DNA from: REEB95 sp963785735
GTDB taxonomy: Bacteria > Pseudomonadota > Alphaproteobacteria > ATCC43930 > CGMCC-115725
NCBI GenBank assembly: GCA_963785735.1
Contig: CAWAWJ010000002.1
Span: 130,010-194,009, forward strand
DNA length: 64,000 bases
Direction: 5' to 3'
In this document: one piece after another, positions 25,375-34,924 of the stretch
How positions within the stretch are numbered: the stretch's first letter is position 1
How the letters are laid out: each line of letters opens with the position of its first letter
The notes under the pieces: model-generated
What the model saw: only the letters and a program-made list of their open reading frames with translations
Databases searched by the model: none
Told to the model about the DNA's origin: nothing
Made by a program: the position numbers and the translations under genes

Positions 25375-26352
25375 CTATATCCGGGTGGTCAACAGAAACT
25401 GACGAATAAACGAAAATATTTCTGGTAATAATCTTTCTGAATATTTCTCTTCTAGCGTTAATTTTTTCATTTTATTTCCCGATCTCAAGCGGTGCCGCAA
25501 CCAAGTGTATTGGCGCTTGGCATAGCGGCGGGTCGCCTGTTGCGCCGCGGCAAGGGCCTGTTCGCGGGTGAGATCGCCGGCCAGGAACCCGGATATCTCG
25601 CGCACGCCTACCGCCTTCATCGCCGGGAGATCGGGCGAAAGCTTGCGTGCCATCAGCGCCCGCGCCTCCTCGACCGCGCCCTGCTCGAACATGGATGCGA
25701 GCCGCGCGTCGATCGCGGCGTAAAGCGCCTCGCGCGGCGGCAGCAGAACAATGGCTGCGGCATCGGGCCGCGCGCCCGCTTTCTGCCGCCGCTGCCATTC
25801 GGAGAGCGCCGTGCCGGTGGCGCGCGCCACCGCATAGGCGCGGATCAGGCGCTGCGTATCGCCGACGTGGAGACGCTTGGCGCTCTCGGGATCGAGTTCC
25901 GCCAGCGTGGCGCGGAACCGCTCGCCGCCCAGCCGCGTATGCAGTTCTCGCGTTTCAACGATGACCGGCGACGGCACGGGCGGCACCGCGGCCAAGCCAT
26001 CGAGCAACGCGGACAGATAAAGTCCCGTGCCGCCGACGATCAGCGGCACACGCTCGGTTTCCCTCGTGCGCGCGATCTCGGCAAGCGCCAGATTGCGCCA
26101 TCGCCCCACCGAGCAGCTTTCGCCGGCATCTATTTCGCCATAGAGACAATGAGGGATCCGCGCCATCTCGGCTTCACTTGGCCGCGCCGTCAGCACGCGC
26201 AGGTCGCGATAGACCTGCATGCTGTCGGCGTTGATGATTGCGCCGCCAAATTCCCGCGCCACCGCCAAGGCAAGGTGGGATTTCCCGCTGGCGGTGGGAC
26301 CGGCGATGACGATGACGGGTGCCCCCGATTCACTTATGGGCGATTCGCTCAT
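25375..26352 (-). CDS. miaA: tRNA dimethylallyltransferase
   Basis: 325 residues. P-loop GPTASGKSHLAL, INADSMQVYRDLRVLTARPS, IVGGTGLYLSALLDGLA and the C-terminal YAKRQYTWLRHR motif. It isopentenylates A37 of tRNAs reading UNN codons. Divergent from serB. Confidence 0.95.
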   Translation of the reverse strand: MSESPISESGAPVIVIAGPTASGKSHLALAVAREFGGAIINADSMQVYRDLRVLTARPSEAEMARIPHCLYGEIDAGESCSVGRWRNLALAEIARTRETERVPLIVGGTGLYLSALLDGLAAVPPVPSPVIVETRELHTRLGGERFRATLAELDPESAKRLHVGDTQRLIRAYAVARATGTALSEWQRRQKAGARPDAAAIVLLPPREALYAAIDARLASMFEQGAVEEARALMARKLSPDLPAMKAVGVREISGFLAGDLTREQALAAAQQATRRYAKRQYTWLRHRLRSGNKMKKLTLEEKYSERLLPEIFSFIRQFLLTTRI

Positions 26353-26413
26353 GCGCCGATTCTTAGCCCGCTTCTTGCCTTTCCGTCACGTACCGCCGAT
26401 AAGGTCCGCGCAG

Positions 26414-27334
26414 ATGGATGGCAATGTCCTCACCCTGATCGCGGCCAAGCAAGGTTCCGCTGTGGAATCCTGGGCCGCCGCAGCATCCCGCGCGCTGGAA
26501 AAGCTGGGCGCGCATCTCGGCGGCACGATCTGGCTTGCACCCAAGCTTGCCTGCGATATTCCCTTCGATGGGCTCGACCCGGACCAGGCCGAGGCCGCTG
26601 CGCACGGCGCCTTGGGCCCGGCGCCGGTCGACGTCATCGCGCAAAGCCTGACGGGACGGAAGAAACGCCTGCTTTTGGCCGACATGGAATCGACCATCAT
26701 CGCCAATGAGATGCTGGACGAGATCGCCGATCTCGTCGGCATCAAGGCCAAAGTCGCCGCGATCACGCGCCGCGCCATGAACGACGAAATTGATTTCGTC
26801 GGCGCTTTGCGGGAACGCGTGGCGCTGCTGAAGGGTAAGCCTGCCAGCCTGTTGGGGAAGGCGGGCAAGCGTATCCGCATCAATCCCGGCGCCCAGGAGC
26901 TGGTCGCCACCATGCGCGCCAATGGCGCGACGGCCGCGCTGGTTTCGGGCGGGTTCCGCATCTATACCGCGCGCATCCGCAAGGAATTGGGTTTCGATCT
27001 CGACTTCGCCAACGAATTGACGATCTTGCGCGGCAAGATCGCCGGCACGGTCAAGGAACCGATCAAGACCGGGGAAAGCAAGCTCGAGACCCTGACTGAT
27101 CTCGCCGCCGAATATGGCTGCCCGCTGGCGCTGACGCTGGCCGTGGGCGACGGCTCGAACGACCTGCCGATGCTTGGGGCCGCGGGCCTGGGCATCGCCT
27201 TTCACGGCCGGCCTCACATTGCGCCCCGGGCGCGACACCGCATCGACCACGCCGATCTGACCGCATTGCTTTACGCACAAGGGTACCGCCGCGACGAATT
27301 CGCCGCGGACCGCCGACAAAGGAGGCCGCGATGA
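26414..27334 (+). CDS. serB: Phosphoserine phosphatase
   Basis: 306 residues from ATG 26414. HAD fold: motif I reads LADMESTIIANEMLDE, motif II VSGGFRIY, Lys in KPIKTGESK-like segment, motif IV VGDGSNDLPML. The motif I Asp-x-Asp is Asp-x-Glu here, changing the usual general acid/base residue. An N-terminal domain of about 85 residues precedes the HAD core. Final step of serine synthesis. Overlaps the MarC-like gene by 4 bp. Confidence 0.88.
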   Translation: MDGNVLTLIAAKQGSAVESWAAAASRALEKLGAHLGGTIWLAPKLACDIPFDGLDPDQAEAAAHGALGPAPVDVIAQSLTGRKKRLLLADMESTIIANEMLDEIADLVGIKAKVAAITRRAMNDEIDFVGALRERVALLKGKPASLLGKAGKRIRINPGAQELVATMRANGATAALVSGGFRIYTARIRKELGFDLDFANELTILRGKIAGTVKEPIKTGESKLETLTDLAAEYGCPLALTLAVGDGSNDLPMLGAAGLGIAFHGRPHIAPRARHRIDHADLTALLYAQGYRRDEFAADRRQRRPR

Positions 27335-27945
27335 TGGATTGGCACAAGCTGCTGCAGGATTTCGTCCTGTTGCTGGTGGCGGTGAACCCGTTGCTCGTGG
27401 TGTCGGAATTCCTGGCGACGACGCGCAAGCTCGTCGGGCGAAGGGTCGCGATTGCAGGAGAAGCGGTGCTGATAGCTGGCGGGGTGTTGTTCGCCTTCAT
27501 CGCCGCCGGACAGATCGTGCTCGACGAGTTGAAGGTGGAGCTGGATGCCTTCCAGATCGCGGCCGGGCTCATTCTGTTGCTGATGTCGCTCAAGATGGTG
27601 CTCCACAAGGGCGACAAGCCGCATCTTGAGGATGGTTATGGCCGCAACGTCGCGGTTTTCCCGCTCGCCATGCCCTTCATCGCCGGCCCCAAATCCGTCA
27701 TGACGGTCGTGCTGCTGACCGATAACACCATCTACAGCGTCACCGAGCAGCTCCAGGTGGCCGGGCTTCTGGCCGTCGTTCTGGGGTTGACGCTCGCCTG
27801 CCTACTCGCCGCGCAATGGGTGCACAAAGTGCTGCGCGACACCGGCATCGACATCGTCACCCGCGTCATGGGCATCATCCTGGCGTCGCTTGCCGTGCAA
27901 TACATCCTGACGGGCCTGAAGGGGGCGTTCGGCTTTGCCACTTAG
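27331..27945 (+). CDS. MarC-family integral membrane protein
   Basis: 204 residues, six predicted membrane helices. MarC/UPF0056 features: LLVAVNPLLVVSEFLATTRK, FQIAAGLILLLMSLKMVL and VAVFPLAMPFIAGPKSVMTV. Function of the family is unsettled. Translationally coupled to serB through the ATGA overlap at 27331-27334. Confidence 0.85.
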   Translation: MMDWHKLLQDFVLLLVAVNPLLVVSEFLATTRKLVGRRVAIAGEAVLIAGGVLFAFIAAGQIVLDELKVELDAFQIAAGLILLLMSLKMVLHKGDKPHLEDGYGRNVAVFPLAMPFIAGPKSVMTVVLLTDNTIYSVTEQLQVAGLLAVVLGLTLACLLAAQWVHKVLRDTGIDIVTRVMGIILASLAVQYILTGLKGAFGFAT

Positions 27946-27965
27946 GCGCCAAGACGATTAAACGC

Positions 27966-29468
27966 TCAACCCTTGCCAAGCTTCAGCGCGTAGAAGCGCA
28001 AATCGCCCTGCCGGTCGACCAGCAGCAGTATGGATTTCAGCCCGGCCTTTCTCGCGGCGTCGATTTTCTTTGCGACGTCGGAGGTCGATTTCACCTCTTC
28101 CTGCGCCACTTCGACGATGACATCGCCGGCGCGCATGCCTTTTTCCGCAGCCGGGCCGTCGGCGTCGATGGATGTCACGACAACGCCGGTCGCGTCTTCG
28201 GTCACCCCGAAACGCTCGCGCAATTCCGGCGTCAAATTGGCGACCGCCAATCCCAGCGGCTTCATCGCCGTGCCGGCGGGCGGCGGCGCCGGCTGCTTGG
28301 CCGAGACGGATGCCTGCTGGTCGGTGTCCTTGAGTTCGCCGACCTTGACGTCGAGCAGCAATTCCTTGCGCTTGCGCCAAACTTTCACTTTTACCGTCTT
28401 GTCGATCGGCGTTTCGGCGACGATGCGCGGCAGGTGGCGCATGTCGGCTACGTCCTTGCCGTCGAAGCTCAACACCACGTCGCCCGGCAGGATGCCGGCA
28501 ACCTGGGCCGGGCCGCCATCCTGCACGCTGGCGATGAGCGCGCCCCTGGGCTTGTCGAGGCCGAGACTCTCGGCGATCTCGTCGGTCACGCTCTGGATGT
28601 TGACGCCAAGCCAGCCGCGCCGCGGATGGCCGAATTGCCGGATCTGATCGATCACCGGCTTGGCCAGATTCGACGGGATGGCGAAGCCGATGCCGACCGA
28701 GCCGCCCGAGGGCGAGAAGATCGCGGTGTTAATGCCGATCACGTCGCCGTTCATGTTGAACATCGGCCCACCCGAATTGCCGCGGTTGATCGCGGCATCG
28801 GTCTGGAGGAAATCGTCATACGGGCCGGAATTGATCTCTCGCGCGCGCGCCGACAGGATTCCGGCCGTCACGGTGCCACCCAGCCCAAAGGGATTGCCGA
28901 TCGCCAGCACCCAATCGCCCACCCGGATCTGATCGCTGTCGCCGAACTTGACCGCGGTGAATGGCTTGGACGATTTAATGCGCAACAGCGCCAAGTCGGT
29001 CTTGGTGTCCTTGCCGACGACCTCGGCCTTGAAGTTGGTGTCGTCCTGGAGCGTCACGGTGATCTCGTCCGCATCGGCGATGACGTGGTTGTTGGTCACG
29101 ACCAGGCCCGAGGGATCGATGATGAAGCCCGAGCCGAGCGAAGTCGCATGGCGCGGCAGGGCTTCCTGTTGGCCGTTATGTGGCCGGTTCTTGTTGAGGA
29201 AATCCTTGAAGAATTCCTCGAAAGGCGAGCCCGGCGGAAATTGCGGAAAATCGCCGGACCCCGGCTGGTCGCCTTTGTCGGTCTTGTCGTCCTTGATAGT
29301 CTGGGTGGTCGAGATGTTGACCACTGCCGGCAGCAGCCTGGCGGCGAGGTCGGCGAAGCTGTCGGGCGCGGGCGCGGCATTGACCGCGGACGAAGCCGCC
29401 AGCAACAGGACCAGCAGGCAGACCAGCGGATAACGGGTCCGGTCGGCAAGGCGAAGAATCACGTTCAC
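27966..29468 (-). CDS. degP: DegP/HtrA-type periplasmic serine protease
   Basis: 500 residues from GTG 29468, with AGGAGC upstream and a following signal peptide (LVCLLVLLLAASSAVNA). Catalytic triad visible: His in VTNNHVIADADE, Asp in KTDLALLRI, Ser in AINRGNSGGPMFN. Two PDZ domains follow (GWLGVNIQSV... and the C-terminal GVVVTSIDADGPAAEKG). It degrades misfolded envelope proteins. Last gene of hflK-hflC-DUF2065-degP. Confidence 0.94.
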   Translation of the reverse strand: MNVILRLADRTRYPLVCLLVLLLAASSAVNAAPAPDSFADLAARLLPAVVNISTTQTIKDDKTDKGDQPGSGDFPQFPPGSPFEEFFKDFLNKNRPHNGQQEALPRHATSLGSGFIIDPSGLVVTNNHVIADADEITVTLQDDTNFKAEVVGKDTKTDLALLRIKSSKPFTAVKFGDSDQIRVGDWVLAIGNPFGLGGTVTAGILSARAREINSGPYDDFLQTDAAINRGNSGGPMFNMNGDVIGINTAIFSPSGGSVGIGFAIPSNLAKPVIDQIRQFGHPRRGWLGVNIQSVTDEIAESLGLDKPRGALIASVQDGGPAQVAGILPGDVVLSFDGKDVADMRHLPRIVAETPIDKTVKVKVWRKRKELLLDVKVGELKDTDQQASVSAKQPAPPPAGTAMKPLGLAVANLTPELRERFGVTEDATGVVVTSIDADGPAAEKGMRAGDVIVEVAQEEVKSTSDVAKKIDAARKAGLKSILLLVDRQGDLRFYALKLGKG

Positions 29469-29539
29469 GAAAAACGCTCCTGGAAACGTCCGGGCGGAGA
29501 GGCGCGATCTTAGGGGGAAACCGCGCGCCAAGCCAGTGC

Positions 29540-29737
29540 TCACCCGCCGATTTGACGCCGGATCAGCCAGATTGCGGCCACACCAAGACAGGCCGCGACG
29601 AGACCGCCCACGCGCAAGGCGCCCGCCGGCTGCAACGCCGTCTCCGCCATCATCTTCTGCATCGGCCGGGTGAAGAGGGCGCATAACAAGCCCTCGATGA
29701 CGATCGCCAGCGCCAGCGCCGTGGCAAGATCCTTCAT
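29540..29737 (-). CDS. DUF2065 small membrane protein
   Basis: 65 residues, two helices, with LALAIVIEGLLCALFTRPMQ and the C-terminal GVAAIWLIRRQ, typical of DUF2065. Members usually sit between hflC and degP as here; likely an accessory of the HflKC-FtsH complex by context. Confidence 0.85.
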   Translation of the reverse strand: MKDLATALALAIVIEGLLCALFTRPMQKMMAETALQPAGALRVGGLVAACLGVAAIWLIRRQIGG

Positions 29738-29747
29738 GGCAATGCGC

Positions 29748-30656
29748 TCAACGCGACGGCGAGGTTGCGCCCAGGCCTTGCGGCCCGTTTTCGAGATAGC
29801 GGAAGAAATCGCTGTTGGGCGAGATCACGAAAGTCGTATTTGCGCCCGACAGGCCCTGGCGATAGGCGTCGAGCGTGCGGTAGAAGGCGAAGAAATTGCG
29901 GTCCTTGCTGTAGGCGTCGGCATAGATCTTGATGCTCTGGGAATCGCCCTCGCCGCGCAAAATTTGCGACTGCTTCTGCGCGTCGGCCAAGATTTCGATG
30001 CGCTGGCGGTCGGCGTCGGCTCGAATCGCCTGAGCCTGGCGCGCGCCGTCGCCCCGGAAAGAGGCGGCTTCGCGCTGGCGCTCGGATTTCATCCGGTCGT
30101 AAACCGCCTGGCTGTTCTCCTCGGGCAAATCGGCGCGGCGGATGCGCACGTCGATCAGGTCGATTCCGAAGGCCTTGGCCTGGCCGTTCACCTCGTCGCG
30201 CACCTGCTGCATGATCGCGGCGCGCTTGTCGGAAACCACCGCCTGCAATTCGACATTGCCGATGATGCGGCGCAGGCTGCCGTTGATGAGCGTGCCGAGC
30301 CGCGCGCGCACCACCGCTTCAGTGCCGACGCTCTGATAGAATTGCAGCGGATCGGATATCCGGAAGCGGGCATAGGCGTCGACCACCAGCCGCTTCTGGT
30401 CGGACGCGATCACCTCCTCGGCCGACGGCTCGAAATCGAGGATGCGGCGGTCGTAGATCACCACGTCCTGATAGGGCAGTTTGAAATGGAGCCCCGGCTC
30501 GTTGATCGGCCGCACCGGTTTGCCGAATTGCAGGACCAGAGCCTCCTCGGTCTGCTGCACCGTGAAAAACACGGACCAAGCGAGCCCGAGAACGACGATG
30601 GCGGCGCCGGCGATGGCGGCGAGTACATGGGGTTTCATGTTCAAATCGAGCCTCAT
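29748..30656 (-). CDS. hflC: HflC, FtsH protease modulator subunit
   Basis: 302 residues from ATG 30656, overlapping the hflK stop by 4 bp. One N-terminal membrane helix then an SPFH/band-7 domain (QTEEALVLQFGKPVRPINEP, GLHFKLPYQDVVIYDRRILD) and a helical region rich in charged residues. With HflK it forms a cage around FtsH in the inner membrane. Confidence 0.94.
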   Translation of the reverse strand: MRLDLNMKPHVLAAIAGAAIVVLGLAWSVFFTVQQTEEALVLQFGKPVRPINEPGLHFKLPYQDVVIYDRRILDFEPSAEEVIASDQKRLVVDAYARFRISDPLQFYQSVGTEAVVRARLGTLINGSLRRIIGNVELQAVVSDKRAAIMQQVRDEVNGQAKAFGIDLIDVRIRRADLPEENSQAVYDRMKSERQREAASFRGDGARQAQAIRADADRQRIEILADAQKQSQILRGEGDSQSIKIYADAYSKDRNFFAFYRTLDAYRQGLSGANTTFVISPNSDFFRYLENGPQGLGATSPSR

Positions 30657-31742
30657 GGACTGCCACCCTTGGACTGATCGGGCGCCGCCGGCTGTTGCAG
30701 CGCGGGCAGCGGCAGATAAGGCAGCACGCCCGAGGCCGAGGCGCCCTTGTCGATCATCACCTTGTTGGTGCTCTTGAGGATCGATTCCATGGTTTCGATA
30801 TAGAGCCGGCGCGCGGTGACATCGGGCGCGACCGCATAGGAGCCATAAACCGAATTGAAGCGCGCGGCGTCGCCTTGCGCCTGAAGCACGATCTGCGCCT
30901 TGTAGGCTTGCGCCTCCTGCACCACGCGCGCGGCGTCGCCTTGCGCCACCGGCACGAGATTGTTGGCGTAGGTCTGCGCCTCGTTGATGAGGCGCTGCTG
31001 GTCGATCTTGGCGCTTTGCACGTCGCGGAAGGAATCGATCACCGGCTGCGGCGGATCGACCTTCTGCAGCTGCACCTGGGTGATCTCGATGCCGCGCTGA
31101 TAGCTGTCGAGGATCTGCTGCAGCAGGGTCTGAGTATCGGTTTCGATCTTGGCGCGGCCCTCGGCCAGCGCGCTGGCGATCTCGGTATGGCCGATCACCT
31201 CGCGCATCGCGCTTTCCGCCGCCGACTTCACCGTGCCGTCGGGATCGCGGATGTTGAAGAGATAGTCCTGCGCGTTCTTGATGAGACAAAACACGGTGAA
31301 GTTGATGTCGACGATGTTCTCGTCGCCGGTCAGCATCAGCGATTCCTGCGGTATCGTGCCGTGTGCCCGTGTCGGAGCGGTAGCCGATCTCGATGCGGTT
31401 GACGCGCGTGACCTTGGGGGTCAGGGCCTCTTCGATGGGCATCGGCAGGTGATAGTTGAGGCCCGGGCTGGTGGTGCGGTCGAAGGCGCCGAAGCGCAAC
31501 ACAATGCCTTCTTCATCGGGCTCGACGCGATAGAAGCCGCTGGCGAGCCAGAGCACCACCACCGCCGCCAGCACCACGATGAAACCGCGGCTGCGCCCCA
31601 TGCCGCCGGGCAGGAGATTGCGGATGCGTTCCTGCGCCTTGCGCAGGAATTCCTCGAAATCGGGTGGCGTGAGGCCGCCCAGCGGACTCTTGCCCCCGCC
31701 GCCGCCCCACGGGCCGCCGCCGCCCGGATTGTTCCAAGACAT
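30653..31742 (-). pseudogene. hflK: HflK, FtsH modulator subunit, interrupted by one frameshift
   Basis: The N-terminal part (MSWNNPGGGGPWGGGGGKSP, membrane helix, RVEPDEEGIVLRFGAFDRTT) runs in frame to GYRSDTGTRHD near 31352. The rest continues in another frame from IPQESLMLTGDENIVDIN to the stop at 30653, including the band-7 region and LPALQQPAAPDQSKGG. Conserved HflK sequence expects DVPQESLMLTG, so two bases are missing (or one extra) at one point. Both halves are otherwise intact, so a sequencing error is more likely than a true pseudogene. Confidence 0.85.
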
Positions 31743-31860
31743 ACGCGCTTCCTCGAACCTTGCTTTGCAGAGTGGCCGTCTTAGGTCTTATATGTCGGAA
31801 AGCCGGTTCGCGCCATAACGGGTGGAGCGGCCGGACTTGTCAAGGAATAGCGGGTTACCT

Positions 31861-32998
<1,138 letters not shown>

Positions 32999-33001
32999 CT
33001 T

Positions 33002-33940
33002 TTAAGTCGGCCGCCCCAACTTCTCCATCAACTCGCCCCATTCGCGCTTGGAGAGGCCGCTTTCTTCCTGGGACAATTTCTCGCCGGCGATGAGCTTCTT
33101 CACCACTTCGAGCGCGCCAGCCGAAAGCTGCGCCGCGCCCAGGCGGTGCTGGTGGAAGGCCTCGGCGGTCAAGGGGACCCATTTCTCCAAGGTCCCTATC
33201 ATCGCCGCGGCATAGGCCCTGATCTCGTATTGCGCGTGGTCGTCGGCGCGTAAGCTAAGGAAATTCAGGAGATTGTGGAGATCGGTTTTCCAATACCACT
33301 GGGTGTAAAAATTCAAGGACAGGTTCATGCGCGCAAGCTCGCGCGCCAGGCCCTTCTGGCCCGGGTCCACCGGCTTGCCATCCTCGCTTTCGTTCAGCAT
33401 CTCGGCATAGCCGCGATAGCTGCGCTCGGCATCCTCGCGCAAGAGGTCGAGCACGCGCTTCGCTTCTTTCCCGGTCAGCACCTCGCCCCGCCCCTGGCGG
33501 TTCGAAACCGATTGCGCCGCCAGATGCTCGGGCGCCGGCAGGTAGAACTCGTTGTCGAGGATCGAATAGCGCGCGGAATATTCGTTCACGTTGGCGGTGC
33601 GATGCCTGATCCACTGGCGCGCGACGAAGATCGGCAGCTTGACGTGGTACTTGATCTCGCACATCTCGAAGGGCGTGGTATGCCGGTGCCGCATCAGATA
33701 GTGGATGAGGCCCTTATCCTCGCTCACCTTCTTGGTGCCCTTGCCGTAGGAAACGCGCGCCGCCTGCACCACCGCCGCGTCGTCACCCATATAGTCGATG
33801 ACGCGGATGAAGCCATGATCCAGAACCGGGATCGCCTCATAAAGAATCTCCTCAAGGCCGGGCACGGTGGCGCGGCGCGTAGGCGCGCTTTCGGCGCGCT
33901 GCTTTTCGATCTCTGCTTTCTGCTCGGGCGTCAAAGGCAT
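33002..33940 (-). CDS. thyX: Flavin-dependent thymidylate synthase
   Basis: 312 residues. The ThyX signature RHRTANVNEYS (RHRx7S) lies near residue 120, with RHTTPFEMCEIKYHVKLPIF before and NLSLNFYTQWYWKTDLHNLL after. It makes dTMP with FAD and methylene-tetrahydrofolate. Convergent with mrp. Confidence 0.95.
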   Translation of the reverse strand: MPLTPEQKAEIEKQRAESAPTRRATVPGLEEILYEAIPVLDHGFIRVIDYMGDDAAVVQAARVSYGKGTKKVSEDKGLIHYLMRHRHTTPFEMCEIKYHVKLPIFVARQWIRHRTANVNEYSARYSILDNEFYLPAPEHLAAQSVSNRQGRGEVLTGKEAKRVLDLLREDAERSYRGYAEMLNESEDGKPVDPGQKGLARELARMNLSLNFYTQWYWKTDLHNLLNFLSLRADDHAQYEIRAYAAAMIGTLEKWVPLTAEAFHQHRLGAAQLSAGALEVVKKLIAGEKLSQEESGLSKREWGELMEKLGRPT

Positions 33941-33996
33941 GGGAGGCGCACTTTAGCCGCCGTCCCGCCCGCCTCCAAGGAAAACTCGGGTCTTGG

Positions 33997-34024
33997 TTGT
34001 GCGTTAACGAAAAAGGCCTATATT
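33997..34024 (+). promoter_or_regulatory. Candidate ssrA promoter
   Basis: TTGTGC (33997-34002), 16-bp spacer, TATATT (34019-34024); transcription would start at the acceptor piece of the tmRNA gene. Confidence 0.5.
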
Positions 34025-34030
34025 GGAGGT

Positions 34031-34330
34031 GCTGGGCAACCAGCTATGGCGATAAACGGCGCATGGAATATGCGTTGCGGACCCGGGGGCAGTACCCGGC
34101 GCCTCCACCAGTTTCGCGGGACCCCAAAAGTCCCGCGCCTCACGGGGGCGAACTAGGATCGACGCGCGTAGTAAAGATGCAACTTTCGCCCGGCATGGTA
34201 CCGCCGTTATCGGGCCAACAACCAAGTGCGAACGATAACACTATCGCACTCGCTGCTTAGTCTCTAAGCAAGCGCGGTCCGGGGGGCACCGGGCAACAGA
34301 AGCCCCCCACTGATTTCGGTGTTGAGACAA
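34031..34330 (+). ncRNA. ssrA: Two-piece, circularly permuted tmRNA
   Basis: The acceptor piece comes first and ends CGGCGCCTCCACCA at 34110. An excised spacer follows, then the coding piece opens with GGGGGCG (34144-34150), which pairs with CGCCTCC to form the acceptor stem. The tag frame GCG-AAC-...-TAG (34228-34260) encodes ANDNTIALAA. This permuted order is specific to alphaproteobacteria and a few other groups. The 5' and 3' ends of the gene are approximate. It rescues stalled ribosomes and tags the nascent protein for ClpXP. Confidence 0.93.
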
Positions 34331-34350
34331 CCGCCGAGGGTGACGGCACC

Positions 34351-34839
34351 GTGAAAGACCTGTTGCGATACGACAAGATGGTCGAGGCCGCGTTGCGCGG
34401 CGTGGTGCGCGAGGCGTTGGCGCGCACGGCCGCCAACGGCATGCCCGGCGCGCATCATTTCTACATCACCTTCAAAACGGGGTTCGAGGGCGTCGAGCTG
34501 CCGGCCAATCTGCGCGCCAAGCACCCCGAGGAGATGACCGTGGTGCTGGAGCATCAGTTCTGGGATCTCGAGGTCGAGGAAGACCATTTTGCGGTGACGC
34601 TGTCCTTCCAGAACAAGCCCGAACGCCTGGTGATCCCGTTCGAGGCGATCCTGTCCTTCGCCGATCCGGCGGTGAAATTCGGCCTGCAATTCCAGCAAGC
34701 CGCCGCCGCCAATGAGGGTGGCCAGTCGCCCGGCGCGGCCGAAGCCGCGCCCTTATCCGAAACCCCCGCTGCTCCGGCCGCCAAATCCGGCGACAAAAGC
34801 GGCGAGGTGGTTAACATCGACAAGTTCAGGAAGAAATAG
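34351..34839 (+). CDS. sspB: SspB-family ClpXP adaptor
   Basis: 162 residues from GTG 34351. The folded domain (HHFYITFKTGFEGVELPANL, MTVVLEHQFWDLEVEEDHFA, ERLVIPFEAILSFADPAVKF) is alpha-type SspB. A flexible Ala/Pro-rich linker leads to the ClpX-docking tail GEVVNIDKFRKK. It delivers ssrA-tagged proteins to ClpXP. Placement directly after ssrA links the two functions. Confidence 0.93.
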   Translation: MKDLLRYDKMVEAALRGVVREALARTAANGMPGAHHFYITFKTGFEGVELPANLRAKHPEEMTVVLEHQFWDLEVEEDHFAVTLSFQNKPERLVIPFEAILSFADPAVKFGLQFQQAAAANEGGQSPGAAEAAPLSETPAAPAAKSGDKSGEVVNIDKFRKK

Positions 34840-34924
34840 CCGCCGGAAAACGGCCCGGCTTGACGGGCAAGGCGGAATAGGGCTTCTCTCGGCCCGCTTT
34901 CTTGATCCGAGGGACGAAGAGACT

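Noticed and set aside
29748..31742. A single 664-residue HflK-HflC fusion protein
   Set aside because: The middle of the frame is out of register with HflK; the true hflK continues in another frame with its own stop and a 4-bp overlap with hflC.
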